Part shown: positions 45,901 through 57,188 of the stretch, one piece after another
Numbering within the stretch: position 1 is the stretch's first letter
Layout: each line of letters begins with the position of its first letter
Source of the DNA: Microstegium vimineum
Lineage: Eukaryota > Streptophyta > Magnoliopsida > Poales > Poaceae
DNA length: 64,000 bases
Direction of reading: 5' to 3'
Assembly: GCA_022036555.1 (NCBI GenBank)
Contig: CM039120.1
Span: 19,298,350 to 19,362,349, forward strand
Program-made: the position numbers and the translations under genes
The notes under the pieces: model-generated
The model's database searches: none
Seen by the model: only the letters and a program-made list of their open reading frames with translations
Told to the model about the DNA's origin: nothing

Positions 45901-46658
45901 TCACCACGGTACAACTCCATGTGACATCGTAATGGTTCTACTAAAATATTGATGAAGGAACTGGATATATGTTACTATATTGTTTGAGTAGTTCAAGTGA
46001 GTGCTCTAGTATAGATGCAATAACCTAGAGATAATTAGTAGGATAAAAGATGATTGTTCACCGCATCATTAAAGTGAACTCCATTAATTTAAGCATTTCT
46101 GCAAAGTAAAGCTTACCCAACTCCAGATACAGCCATGCATATCCTTGGAGTCTTTATTTTCAGTTAGACGGGTAAGTCTAGCTGAGTACATTCCCGTACT
46201 TAGGGTTTATCCCATTTGTTGCAGATGGCCAAGTATACTTCTGCTATTGTAAGCATTGTCTCTATCCTGTTAAAGGAGAAGAGGAGTAGGCCTTGGGCAA
46301 GGTCTTCTACAAGCTCATCTTTTGCTGTTGTCGGACCTGACATCATGGGCAACCTTATCTTTTAAAACTTCCAGTTCAGTTTCAAACAATGTTTTATTTG
46401 GCCACAGGTGTTGTGGCGTAAGAACTACTTTTATTTGGAACAAAGTGTTGTAATAACTTATTTCATACTTTAAGTATTTTCGGTTGATTTGTGGCTCGTT
46501 CGAATGTGTATCCCTGAATGTACGCGATCCTGAGTTGATGTTAGAAATCCTTCGAGATTTCCGGACTACCGGGATTATATGGGCTCAAGTGTTTTAAGGG
46601 GTAGCTAAGTCAGCTACTTTAGCACTTGATCTCTTATAATTTGGGCGGTTCCGTCACA
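42962..46658 (+). repeat. Solo Tekay/Del-type LTR, 3697 bp
   Basis: It starts TGTGACACCCTGTGTCAAG and ends GGTTCCGTCACA. CTAAG occurs on both sides (42957-42961 and 46659-46663), a perfect 5-bp target duplication inside copia-2 gag. Plus orientation is inferred from the GCTGAGTACATTCCCGTACTT then GTTTATCCCATTTG order near the 3' end, which resembles the Tekay-type LTR at 14239. No internal domain is present. The GC-rich stretch 43250-44850 yields many overlapping frames on both strands, none with a domain. Confidence 0.85.
43367..43422 (+). repeat. 14-bp tandem repeat in the solo LTR
   Basis: CCTCGACTTCTATC and close variants recur at 43367, 43381, 43395 and 43409, with a partial fifth at 43423. 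Further TCGAC-rich sequence flanks it. It lies in the GC-rich part of the LTR. Confidence 0.8.
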
Positions 46659-47312
46659 CTAAGCTCTTATTCTTATTCTCTTCTTCCTTGACCTCTTCTT
46701 CATCACTTTCTTCATTGTATTGCTCTTCGGTCATGATCTCTCCAAGTACTTCATTGGGAGTGATCTCGGTCAAACCATCTCTCCTAATTATTTGCCTCAA
46801 AGTTTTGTATTTCTTGGGCAAACAACCAAGAAAGCGGTTTGAGAAGTCTTCATCCTTGACCTTCTCACCCAATCCCTTGAGATCATTGATGATTACTTGG
46901 AGTCTATGGAACATCTCCGGAATTGATTCATCTTCTTTCATTTTGAAGTGAGATAGCTTATCCTTGAGCATGTATAGCTTTGAGCTTTTCACCTTGCGGT
47001 GCCTTCATATGTATCCTCAAGTCTCTTCCATACTTCACTTGCTTTCTCAAGATCTTTGATTTGCTCAAACACCTTGGAATCAATGACATTGTATATGACA
47101 TTAAGTGTCATGGTGTTGCATTGTCAGTTCTCTTGCTCTCTAGGTGTGGGACTAGCTTACACAAGAATGACAAAGTCCGCTTCGGTCACACTCCACACCT
47201 TCTCATGAATTGAGCCTAGATGCATCTTCATTTTCCTCTTCCAATAATCAAAGGATGTGCCATCAAACATTGGCGGTTTGCTTCCCACATGGTTCAAGAA
47301 TATTTGAGCCAT
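46659..47312 (-). pseudogene. Copia-2 gag, N-terminal part
   Basis: The start at 47312 gives MAQIFLNHVGSKPPMFDGTS with the gag FDGTSFDYWK block. A stop falls at about 47155. The sequence continues in another frame through VIDSKVFEQIKDLEKASEVW, then 46992-46654 (LYMLKDKLSHFKMKEDESIP and LGCLPKKYKTLRQIIRRDGL), a complete gag-domain core. It is cut by the solo LTR at 46658. Confidence 0.8.
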
Positions 47313-47355
47313 CACTAACACCAAAGGTTGTTAAGCCTTGATAATATGGTGACCA

Positions 47356-47370
47356 CGACTCCGATACCAT
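47356..47370 (-). other. Copia-2 primer binding site
   Basis: The minus strand reads ATGGTATCGGAGTCG directly inside the LTR start at 47371, a near match to initiator-methionine tRNA. Confidence 0.8.
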
Positions 47371-49124
47371 TGAAAGGTCCTAGATGGCTAGGGGGTGAAT
47401 AGCCTAATAAAAATTCTACAAAGCACTAGAGCAAAGGTTAGATAAACACTTAAGCGAAGCTTTTTGCTCTAGCTCTACTAGGGGTGCAAAGCCACCTATC
47501 CAAGCAATTATAGATAGTTAAGTGCCTAACCACGAATAGCAAGATCCTAAGGCACTCAACACAAGCTACACAAGCAAGCTAAGCAAGGTATGAAAAGAAG
47601 TAAATACAAGGAAGAGGGTGATGGTTATACCGATGCCTTGTGAAGAAAATATACCAATGTAAAGAACCAATCACAATATGAATACCAAGAGTAGCCGAGA
47701 GAAAAAGGTTGACACAATGATTTTCTCCCGAGGTTCACTTGGTTGCCACCAAGCTAGTCCCCGTTGTGTCGACTACTCAAATGGTGATTCGGTGGCTAAT
47801 AGGCAATGACAAGCCTAGCTCACAACTTGAGCGCCACAAGAATCCACCCAAGTGAGAGTAACTCAATGACACGAGCAATTTACTAGAGTTACCCTTTGGC
47901 GCTCTGTCGAGGTGGGTACAAGCCCTCTCACAATCGATGAAGCCGACCCCAAACAATCACCAACTTGTGCCGAAGCTTCTCCACCGCCCAAGTCGTCTAG
48001 GTGTTGGCAAACACCAAGAATAACTAGATCAAAGCGGCGATGACGAACACCAAGTGCTACTAGATGCAAATCACTAAGCAATGCACTTGGATGCACTCTA
48101 TCTCTTTTGGATTGAACAAAAGATCAAAGAGATGAGTGGGAGAGGTGCTCAAGAGCTCACAAGAGTATGCAAGAATAGAATCGAGTGAGGTAGTGAGCTC
48201 CAACCGGCCATGGGTCTTAAATAGACCCCTCTCAAAAACTAGTCGTTATGTCCTATGTCGAGGGTGACAGATGCTCTTCAAGTTTGTGTCGGACGCTCCG
48301 TCGCCAGCGTCCGTTGCCAACACAGAGAGCTCCTAAATCTGATTTTCTTCGTCGGATGCGTCCGTTGCCTTGCCGTCAGACGCGCGGGAGCGTCCGGCAC
48401 CTTCGTGCCAGTCAATTCTGAGTCCGTCGGACGCTGCTCGGAGACCAGCCCAGCGTCCGTCGCGTTTTCCTCCAGCGTCCGTCGCGCGAGAAGAGAGCAT
48501 CCAGAGAGCTCCCAAACCCGACAGACGCCTCTGTCACTTGGTCGATAGACGCTCCTCTGTGTCCGTCGTGAAGACTGAAGGTGCCTGAGCTAGGGTTTGC
48601 CTGTCAGACGCGCTGTCACCTTGAGCCAGTGTCTGGTGCCAGCGTCCGATGCCCCTTTCTTGCTCCTTTCTTATTTCTTTATTTTCCAACCTTGCTCCAA
48701 TGTGCCAAACACTTATGGTACTTCCTTAGAGCAGATGTTTAGCATATGTTTTATGTCTTTTAAGAAAGGCTATGTTACTAGGTTGATTAATGCATATGCA
48801 AGAATGACAACACCTAGTAGCACTTGATAACCGTAACCAACACGTCTTTCCCTTCTTGATAGTACGGCTATCTATCCTAAAGGTGATCACACTCTCTATA
48901 GTGTCTTGATCACTAAACCAAAAATGGCCCTATGATATACCTTTTTCTTGAGCCCATTTTTGTTTTTCTCTTTCTTCTTTTCCTTATCCATGGAGAACTT
49001 GATCCATCATGATTATCTATCTAGCTCCATGTGTCAAGGTGGATTACCCTATCTTGATCATGCACTTAGCAATAGGGTTAGTCCATAGGTTTCATCAATT
49101 AACCAAAACCAAACTTGGGCTTTC
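47371..49124 (-). repeat. Copia-2 5' LTR, 1754 bp
   Basis: The plus strand starts TGAAAGGTCCTAG and ends TTGGGCTTTCA, giving inverted TGAAAG/CTTTCA ends. The 48240-48660 part is packed with GCGTCCG/CGGACGC repeats, as in other Sirevirus LTRs. The frame at 48096-47863 is LTR sequence that recurs in reverse at 49614-49805. Confidence 0.82.
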
Positions 49125-50355
49125 AGGAACTCTCTATATGAGGTCCGGACGCATAACTTTGGTCCGGAGGTTGTACTCCGGGCATGCGTCCGGAGCTCGG
49201 GAGCTCTCTGTAACCTTACTGCATAGAGTCTAGACGTGTGGCACTTTGGTTCGGAGCTCTACTGTTCAACGCGTCCGGAGGTCCGTTTCAATGAGTAACA
49301 AGTGCACCAACGACCATTTTTAAACTGAGTGAAGGGTCCGGATGCATGAACTATGGTCCGGACCCCAAGCGTTACTAGCGTCTGGAGCACTCGCAGAACG
49401 CGTGTTCAAGGGGCAAAATGGCTAGTTTCAGTTGGGGGGCTATATAAGTGGTGTGGTCGTCCCTTGGAGCACTCTCTTGCACTCTCCATTCATTCTCACA
49501 CTTTGTGCTTGCTTGAGATAGCCCCCAACTCACCACTCTTGATCCAATTGCTCATTTCATGAGAGTTTGAGTGAACCAAGTGCTTTGATCATTGCATTGC
49601 ATCTTAGTGGCACTTGGTGATCATCGTCATCGCGGGTTTTCTTGTTATTCTTGGTGTTTGCCAACACCTAGACGGCTTGGAGCGATGGTGGAGCTTCGAC
49701 ACGATTGGTGATTGTTCGTGGCTGGCTTCAACGATTGTGAGAGGGCTTGTACCCACCTCGGCGGAGCGCCAAAGGGTAACTCTAGTAAATTGCTTGTGTC
49801 ATTGAGTTACCCTCTCTTGTGGATCGATTCTTGTGGCGCCCGGGTTGTGGGCTAGGCTTGTTATTGCCTATTAGCCACCGAATCACCAAGTGAGTGGTCG
49901 ACATAACGGGGACTAGCTTGGTGGCAACCAAGTGATCCTAGGGAGAAAAATCGATTGTCATCTATTGTCTCCCTCAGTCTCTTGGTATTCATATTGTGAT
50001 TGGTTTAACCTATTCATATCTTCATCAAAAGGCTTTGGTATAATCACTCCTAGCTATCTTGTATTTACTTTCATATACATATATATTCTGTAGCTAGTTC
50101 ACTTGCTTAGAATTGTCTAGTTAGCTTGTTAGTTAGTGTAGTTTCATAAATATTCTTGCTAGCTTGACTTGAGTATCCTAGTATATTGCTATTGCTTGAT
50201 AGATACTCAAATAACTAGAATTACTTGGATAGGTGGCTTGCGACCTTTTGTAGTGCTAGAGCAAAAAGCTTCGCTTAGCTATAATCTAACATTTGCTCTA
50301 GTGTTTTGTAGAAATTAGGCTATTCATCCCCCTCTAGGCATCTAGGACCTTTCAC
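49125..50355 (+). repeat. Partial LTR of the copia-2 family, opposite orientation
   Basis: From about 49590 to 50355 it is the reverse complement of 48125-47371, ending GGCATCTAGGACCTTTCA. The left end (TGAAAGCCC) is missing because copia-2 lies directly against it, so copia-2 probably inserted into this LTR. No PBS follows at 50356, so this is the outer end of a 3' LTR or a solo LTR. Confidence 0.78.
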
Positions 50356-52289
50356 TCATGCAGGCTTCTAGGTATGGACACTGACCACTATGTGTTCGTT
50401 GAAATGCTCTTGACGTAATATATGATGCAGTTCTGATTTCTTTCGGATTACAAAGGGTGGTTGGCAAAGATTTGACTACTTTGTTGCATTCTGTTGCAAA
50501 CTGTACAAAGATCTTTGGTTATTAATCACCAGTGAATCATCTACCCTCACCGGTCAGTCCTGCAGCGGCAGCGGCGATGCCTCGGGCCATCTCGCACAAC
50601 AAGTGCAGCACGACCGTCCACATAGAGCCTCTTCAGTATATGTGCATTTTTAGTTGTTTTTTGGTTAGCCCTTTACTTTGTATTCACTTTCATAGTGTGT
50701 GGATTATAAACTATATGGTTCCTGCTCCTTCATTGGGGGACACTGCAAGGGAAAAAAATCTTGAATGCGGTGCTTCTCACCTAGAATGTGGTGCTCTTCC
50801 GCACGGCAAATAGTTCATGCATGTTTGTCATACTAGCTATCAATGTGTCACTTGATTTCAGTCTTTTGGCAATAAGAATACAGAAGATAGTTTTTCGAGA
50901 AAAAGACAACATAATCTTCTATGTCTGTGTACTACCCATTATGACTGCTCCATCTCTGGCTCTTCGAATGTTGACGATTTAGAATAATGACGATGCTGAT
51001 CCACAATGAGGATCAATGAAAGTTTGAGCTGCTAGCATTTACGATCAATTTTTTGTTGCTGATTTGATCTGTGTCTGCTCCATGAAAGAGCCACACGACA
51101 TAAGCCATGATGCGTAATTGATTGTTTTAAATATTTTCTATTGTTCCAAGAATTATATTAGTATGTAATGACAAACAATTTTTTCTCATCATAGTTCATC
51201 ATTCATATCTTTCACATATATGAGACCTTTGTTCCCACTTTGTCTAACTTTTTATTACCAGGCCTCTGTTTTCCTGTCTACTTTTCTACACATGCATAGA
51301 CCTTTCCTGCTGAGATGTTCCCTTTAGGTTATCATCGCAAGGCTATGATGCACTTAATGCAAACCATACTATTTTCTGTACCTACAATTTCTATGTTCAA
51401 GATCATTACATGTGTCGTAATTGTAGCCTCTATAGATATCACAATTGATCAAATGGGACAAAAAACATGTGTCTTCCTCATTTCGTCTCGACAAGCAGGT
51501 GTGACGGTTCTGAATGCCTCACCAAACGGCACACCTACTGCAACATCAATGACAATGACTATTTAAGACCTTTCGATTTATTCAGATGTTTTACATCAGA
51601 CTGCTCAAGGTATGCACAATTATTGGCTAGGTCTTCTCACTACCCTCAATTTTCTTTACCATCAATCGTCTCTAATTTGTTTTTCTCTAATTCAGGTCTT
51701 ACTGTGGCAGTCCAAAATGTCGGCTATACTCATACGACAATTCAGTTTCTTGCCCATGCCAAAATGAGCCTCCGTTTCCAAGTCAAGCATCGCTGTAGTA
51801 TGTTGACATTATCTAGGAAGGACTGAAATAACAGCCCATATGTAATTAATAATCTTGCTAATCTTTTTGTTCCATGTATAATCAAATGATGTATTATAAT
51901 TCCAGTTTGCTGGCCCGTGTACCTTTTTGTATGCCATGGAACTTTGATTTATATGAACATATCTGTGTTTGTTTATATAAGAAGAGTGCTAGAATGGATG
52001 CATCTGAATCAACTTTTTATTATTTTCTTTATCCGACTCTAGATTCGTACTCAGAAAATTATGGAACACTAGCAGATGTTCGTTCCTTGCTACGGAAGCT
52101 TAAAATTTTCAATGCAATTCAAGACAACAAAAGTTAGAAAAAATATTAGGTTAAGAGCCTCAAACATTCAATACAATAATAGTATAAAAAAATAGTTGGT
52201 CGAAATTCAGAGTAGAACAAGAATCATACAATCTAATAGCTTGGGAAAGAGGAAGAAAGGAATGAAACAAGGTTCCCTGTAGTCAGAAA
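50356..52289. other. Unassigned sequence without a recognised gene
   Basis: Non-repetitive, AT-rich sequence with only short open frames (83-119 residues at 51315-51826 and 50532-50813). None has a domain, a usable start context or intron structure that I can defend. A small GC-rich patch at 50560-50620 might be an old exon fragment. It is the best candidate here for ancestral host DNA. Confidence 0.5.
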
Positions 52290-54164
52290 TGAAGGACCGA
52301 TAACGGCGACCAGAGGGGGGTAAATGGGAGCCTGAAATTTCATCCGGAAATGTTCGGGCCACTCTTCCCAAAACACAAAACCAGTTGATGGGTGCTCACC
52401 GGCAGTGGAGAAAAACGCACCGGAAACCCCGAAAACCAAGTTCTCGACCCCTAGGGAAAAGAGTCAAGAACCCAAAGCAAACATACGAACTCAACCACCA
52501 ACGGATGCACAGATGACACCAACGGACGCGCTGATGGACAACAACGGGCGCGCTGATGGTTAGCGTCCGATGCTCAAGCAGAGAGCAAGTCCAACCAACA
52601 GACGCGTCCGATCAGGGTCCGATGCAAACCACTTAGAAAACCCGAGAGCACTCAGAGGTGACGGGTGCGTCGATGCCCTAGCAATGGACGCACTGGCGCG
52701 TCTGACGCACACAGAGGCAGCGCGGACTCAAGCCATCGAACGCAGGGTTGAAAGGATGCGTGCGTCCGTTGCCAGCGTCCGTTGCATAACTCTCAACAAG
52801 CCGACTGGCGCGTCAAATGGACTTCTGAGCGTCTGTTGGGTGCGTCCGATGGCCCCAAAAACAGGACAGGAAATCTGAAAAATGGCACAACTCGATCGTT
52901 TCAACTCCGATTGAATCAAAACTTTGTGGGAAGGTTTTTAGGTAGATGTAACTCTACTCCATGAGGATCTAGTCCATCCTTCCCTCACAAGTTCTAGAAT
53001 CAAACACGAAAGGGCAAAATGGAGTCAAAACCACCACGAAACACAAATGGATCGATCTCCTCGCTCACCCCATCCTAGCCCAATTCATTCGGTGGATCTG
53101 ATCACAAGGGGTAGCAGCAACTTTCACTTCAAATGGATTTGCAAACAAAGCACCGAGGAGGGAGATTCGAGGTCGAGAATCAACAACAAAAACGCCAAAA
53201 AGATGAACACAAACGCAAGCGATTTCGATTTCAAAATCTGGAGGAGACAAGGAGGTTACGACCTCCTTTCCTTGACAAAATCTCAGTTTACACGAGAGAC
53301 ATCGTGGATCTCAAGCAAGAAGGATAGAGGAGGGGAAGACCTAAGGAGTGAGAGGTGGAAGAAGCAAATGCAAGAGATGAGATGAGGGATACCCCTTCAT
53401 CCTCTAATAAGGAGGTCTAGTGGACATTTTCACTTAGCCCCTCGATACATGAGTGAAGTACCTAGTCCCGAGACACTGCAGTCCAAACTCCCGAAATATC
53501 TTCTTAGGTTTTCATCGGGTGGCCCCACTTCCTGCCCGGACTTGTCGTCGCCTCGACGCAACCTCTAGGATTCCGCCACGTGCCGCCCCTACTTCCTCGG
53601 AAGCTCCACCCGGGTTTTGAGGCCCAAACCCGTAAACCGGTCCACCGGTGATTTTGGGCTCAACCACCAAACCCTGAGTTTTGAGACCCAAACTTGGAAA
53701 CCGTCCTCCGATGGTTTTGAGGCCCAAACCATCAAACCGCTCGACACGTGCCACCGTTTCCTCGCCCGGCTTGGCGCCAAGTACTCATGAGCCTTCCTTC
53801 TTGACTCGCTCGCCTGCCGTCTTGACTTGGTCAACATGGTCTACACCATGTCTTCTCGCACTTGTCGATGCCAAGTGCCAGCCACCACGTCTAGTCCTCC
53901 GGCCCTCCGGTCCGTCAGTCCGAGCCTTGCGTCCGCCCTTCACCACTCTCAGTCCATTGGCACGACACACCTCTACTCGACCTTCACCTTGTCATTGACT
54001 ACCGTCTCCGGACGACACCTGCACACCACAAGCCGATAGACAAGCACATTTTCTGCTTTCGCAACAAGGTTAGTGAACCACACTCAAGCTGAACTACTCA
54101 CATGTTGAGCAATCACTCATCACAAAATTGGACATCATGGGCACATATCAACCACGTGTTCGCA
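52290..54164 (-). repeat. Solo copia LTR related to copia-0
   Basis: It starts TGAAGGACCGATAACGGCGACC and ends CACGTGTTCGCA. It follows the copia-0 LTR from end to end (TTGATGGGTGCTCACCGGCAG, then GCCTCGACGCAACCTC, then CAAGCCGATAGACAAGC). GAAA on both sides (52286-52289 and 54165-54168), extendable to CAGAAA by counting the LTR's own last bases, marks a target duplication. No internal domain is present. It is a more divergent copy than the two copia-0 LTRs are from each other. Confidence 0.82.
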
Positions 54165-54727
54165 GAAAATCTCACACTCTCACATATGACTATTGCATAA
54201 TACTTAATATTTGTATTTAGTCTAGAAGTAGATCCATGCTTATTTTTTCCAAAAACATAGAAGAGTTATGCCTCATTATATCAAATAGAGAGAGAAAAGG
54301 CAAGAGCCTAAACAACACCACACACGCGCTCACACCTCAACGGTTTCGAGGTTTACATTATCATCCGTGACAAACCCACACAAGACGACCAATACTGAGC
54401 GAGACATTCTAACTAATGGGGAGGAGGGCAGCATGATTGACCTTGCAACCAAGTCCCAAGAGGCTCTACAAATATTGAAAACTCCATCTAATCAAGTACG
54501 TTGAGGACATCATCGATCTTGCCTATCATGTTCAATAGTGTAATTCTCTCTCACATAACATTGTTAAAACAACTGAATTCAGATGCAAATAAGTCCTGCC
54601 GAATAGGGTCGAAGATCTGGCCATATTCAATTTTTGAAATAGAAAAAACATAGTTCTTTTCTAACATGGAAGAAAATTGGAGGAGAAAGCAACAAACAAC
54701 TTACAGATGGGCATCGATTATATTATA
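54165..54727. other. Unassigned sequence between solo LTR and MITE
   Basis: AT-moderate sequence with stops in all frames. Phrases such as CAAGTCCCAAGAGGCTCTAC and GAGGACATCATCGATCTTGCC may derive from an old retroelement or gene, but I cannot assign them. Confidence 0.4.
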
Positions 54728-54961
54728 CTCCCTCCATCCCAAATTATAAGGTATTCAAGAATTTTGGAGAGTCAAAACTTCTCAACTTTGACCAAACTTA
54801 TGATGACATTTATAATGTCAACAAAGTGTCATTAGATTCTTCATCAATTATATATTTTTATAGTATACTTATTTGATATCATAAATCTTTTTAATTTTAT
54901 CTATAATTTTAGTCAAACTTGAAATTCTTTGACTCTCCATTATAATTTGGAATGAAAGGAG
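54728..54961. mobile_element. Stowaway MITE, 234 bp
   Basis: Terminal inverted repeats CTCCCTCCATCCCAAATTATA and, at the other end, TATAATTTGGAATGAAAGGAG, flanked by TA on both sides. This is the classic grass Stowaway (Tc1/mariner-related) structure. No coding capacity. Confidence 0.9.
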
Positions 54962-54963
54962 TA

Positions 54964-55205
54964 CTTCGTAATTTCTCAGTTGGAAAAAAAATATTTTAAA
55001 CACTACAAAATTACTGGAACCGGTGGTGGCATGTATGATACTCTAATAAATTGTATTATTCTCTTCATGTTAGCATATAGAGATTAACATTTCTACACTA
55101 CTAAACACTCATGTATGAAGATCCTATTAGGCATCATTTAAATCAGAGATGATCCTATTAGGCATCAGTTAAAAATAATAGCATTGCATTAAAAATTTCT
55201 GGATT
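54964..55205. other. AT-rich spacer
   Basis: No gene seen. It contains a near-duplicated phrase GATCCTATTAGGCATCA at about 55121 and 55151. Confidence 0.4.
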
Positions 55206-55345
55206 AGGCACAGCAGAGCAACTGATTAGGACCTTCATGTGATTGCTGAGATATATAATAAGTGTATTTTTTACCAGGCACAGTAGAGCAACTGATTAGG
55301 ACCTTCATGTGATTATTGAGATATATAATAAGTGTATTTTTTACC
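55206..55345. repeat. 70-bp direct tandem duplication
   Basis: AGGCACAG(C/T)AGAGCAACTG begins at 55206 and 55276, and the units differ at about two positions. Both end GTGTATTTTTTACC. Its low divergence suggests a recent slippage or unequal-crossover event. Confidence 0.88.
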
Positions 55346-55429
55346 ACTCAGACACCAATTTGCCACAAAGTGAAAAGGGGTTATTCAAATATCTAACTAC
55401 TGCATTTTAACTGTTAGTGGGCAGATAAT

Positions 55430-56240
55430 TTCTCTGTTCCAAGGACGACCAGACTACCACAGACTCCTACGCGCTACCTTGTGGGTGCTGGCGCTGTTGG
55501 TGATTCCACGACTGTATTGGAGGCGACCACAAAGAACTCGATCTCGACAACTACCACGGCTCCTACTTTGCGGGATCCCAGCCAATTCAACAAGCTGAGT
55601 CAATCTTTACGGGATGCGTCATGATGCAAAACTACAAAAAAAAGATTCAATCCCCAACCAGATGAGAGGAAACCTATGTTGTGTCAAATCGTGTTGCAAA
55701 ACCATTAAAAAATATTCATTGCCCAACGAGATGAGAGGAAAATCTAGAGTAAATTTCAACAAATCAAATTGAACCCAAGCCCACAGACAGCAGCAGCGGG
55801 TGCCCCCACGGCCATACAGACCACGTGGCTGCGGCGTCTCCTTGCCGACAGGCTGGAGGAAGCGCTGTGCTATGTTTGTCATGTCGTCCGGCGGTGCCGG
55901 GGCGGAATCGCGGAATCACTTGGTGACTTGGGTGTCTGGCGGAGACGGGGCAGCCTCAATGGAAGAAGTGAGTGCGGAGACGGCAAGGCGTCCCTTGTGG
56001 CGGCAGAGTGGAGCGCCGGCTTCGACTGTGCGCTTGTGAGGATGGAGGGTGTGCGGGAGCTGGGAGGGTGCCGGATGCGGGCGGGGTCGAGTGCTTGGCC
56101 AACATGTTGGCACAGATTGGAGTTACGGAAGCGCGCTCGGCGTAGTAGCTTCACCACGGCGAGTGAACGGTCCTGTTTCATCTTCTTAGAAGTAGAGATT
56201 CCGTTGTTATCGATATATCCATGAAGAACACAGCAATGAT
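55430..56240. other. GC-rich patch, possible old gene fragment
   Basis: The patch has much higher GC than its flanks and short open frames on both strands (151 residues plus at 55769; 87 and 100 residues minus at 55882-55619 and 56181-55879). A minus-strand start at 55882 (MTNIAQRFLQPVGKE) follows a Pro/Ser-rich CT-rich leader, which would suit the 5' exon of a grass gene. No domain is seen and no model can be built. A near-repeat (AAATCTAGAGTAAATTTCAAC and the preceding lines) lies at 55625-55760. Confidence 0.35.
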
Positions 56241-56420
56241 AATGAAATTATATATTTAAGGGTCTGTGGATTGTCTTGGATTACATGTTAGTTCAAACAA
56301 AAAAAATAGCCAAGTTAGCCAATCAAAGTTTTGTTTGATAGCTAGTTGGATAGTGTTTAGATCCCTATAAAGCTCCATGGACGCATATTAGTTCCAGTAG
56401 TTGCGTTTGCCCAACTAAAG

Positions 56421-56688
56421 TTGATAAACAATTTGTGGGACAATATTCAACACAGTTACCACAATACTATAATTAAGCAATTGTTTTCTTTTAATATCCT
56501 TTTCAAATTCCAATCCACAAGGGGTAGATCTATCTGCATTTATCAAATTCAAAGTGTATTCGCCCTCGGAAACGCTCCAATGTAAACGATTTGTGTGGGA
56601 TAAGGTAATTATTAAACCTTGACCAATGTATCTTGTGGCGCGTATTGTTTGTTGACCATAACTAATGAACCCAGTTAGCAGGGAACAT
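56421..56688 (-). pseudogene. ndhI: ndhI pseudogene (plastid-derived), 5' part
   Basis: A start at 56688 opens MFPANWV. After frameshifts the in-frame run LERFRGRIHFEFDKC is the segment before the first iron-sulfur cluster of NdhI. Further on, the second-cluster region (CGNCVEYCPTN in the intact family) is recognisable at nucleotide level near 56421-56470, after a deletion of about 20 bases. The copy stops at 56421, so the 3' half is absent. Confidence 0.8.
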
Positions 56689-56783
56689 GTTCTAAATCTA
56701 TATATGAAATTTAGGTATGTTTATTTCTCTTGTTTGAGAGAACTTTTGTCTTGAAAATATTCTTACTGTTATTGTATTCTTAT

Positions 56784-57188
56784 TTATAGTGAAACTAGTT
56801 GGAAATAAGTTGTTAATAAGAGATTGCCCAGAGAAATAGGTAAAAGCAATTTTCATCCAAGATTTAATAACTGATCCATTCTGATCCTGGGTAAAGTCCA
56901 TCTTATTGTGATAGAAATGAAGAGAAATAAATAAGCTTTAGTTAATGTAATAAAGATACATATTACCATTTCCTAAATTTCAATTATTTTATTCATTTGG
57001 AAAAATCCAAAAAGAATATATAGGGAATAGAGAAATTCCACCCGCCTAAGTATAAAACAGTTACAAATAAAGAGGAAACAAGATAAAATAAACCATATTT
57101 AATACCAGAATATTCGGTTTGATAACCTGCTATAATTCTTCTTCTGCTTCTCGTAAATCAAAGGGTAATCTTTCGCATTCTGCTAAAG
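56784..57188 (-). pseudogene. ndhA: ndhA exon 2 pseudogene (plastid-derived)
   Basis: The frame begins SLAECERLPFDLREAEEEL, the conserved quinone-site loop of NdhA, then AGYQTEYSGIKYGLFY-type sequence after a frameshift. There is a short in-frame deletion just before SSLFVTVLYLGGWN. The terminal part includes KAYLFLFISITIRWT and LLPISLGNLLLTTYFQLVSL, ending at the stop at 56784. A Trp codon is now TGA. Confidence 0.85.

Larger units (their letters stand above)
40266..49124 (-). mobile_element. Copia-2: Sirevirus-like element, 5' half
   Basis: Minus-strand parts from right to left: 5' LTR (47371-49124), PBS, gag split by a solo LTR, protease, and integrase that stops at 40266. RT, RNase H and the 3' LTR are not in the window beside it. 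Integrase and gag differ clearly from copia-1, so this is another family of the same branch. Confidence 0.8.

Noticed and set aside
47863..49805. Similar open frames at 48096-47863 (minus) and 49614-49805 (plus), both with IVRGLVPTS and ERQRVTLVN, looking like a small gene family
   Set aside because: They are the same part of two inverted LTR copies; there is no domain and no conserved start.
50985..51045. Possible box C/D snoRNA (ATGACGATGCTGATCC and nearby ATGAGGATCAATGAAAG)
   Set aside because: Box C is imperfect, box D placement does not fit and no terminal stem is visible.
54995..55030. CACTACAAAATTACTGG as a third CACTA end
   Set aside because: No subterminal repeats, partner end or target duplication could be found.
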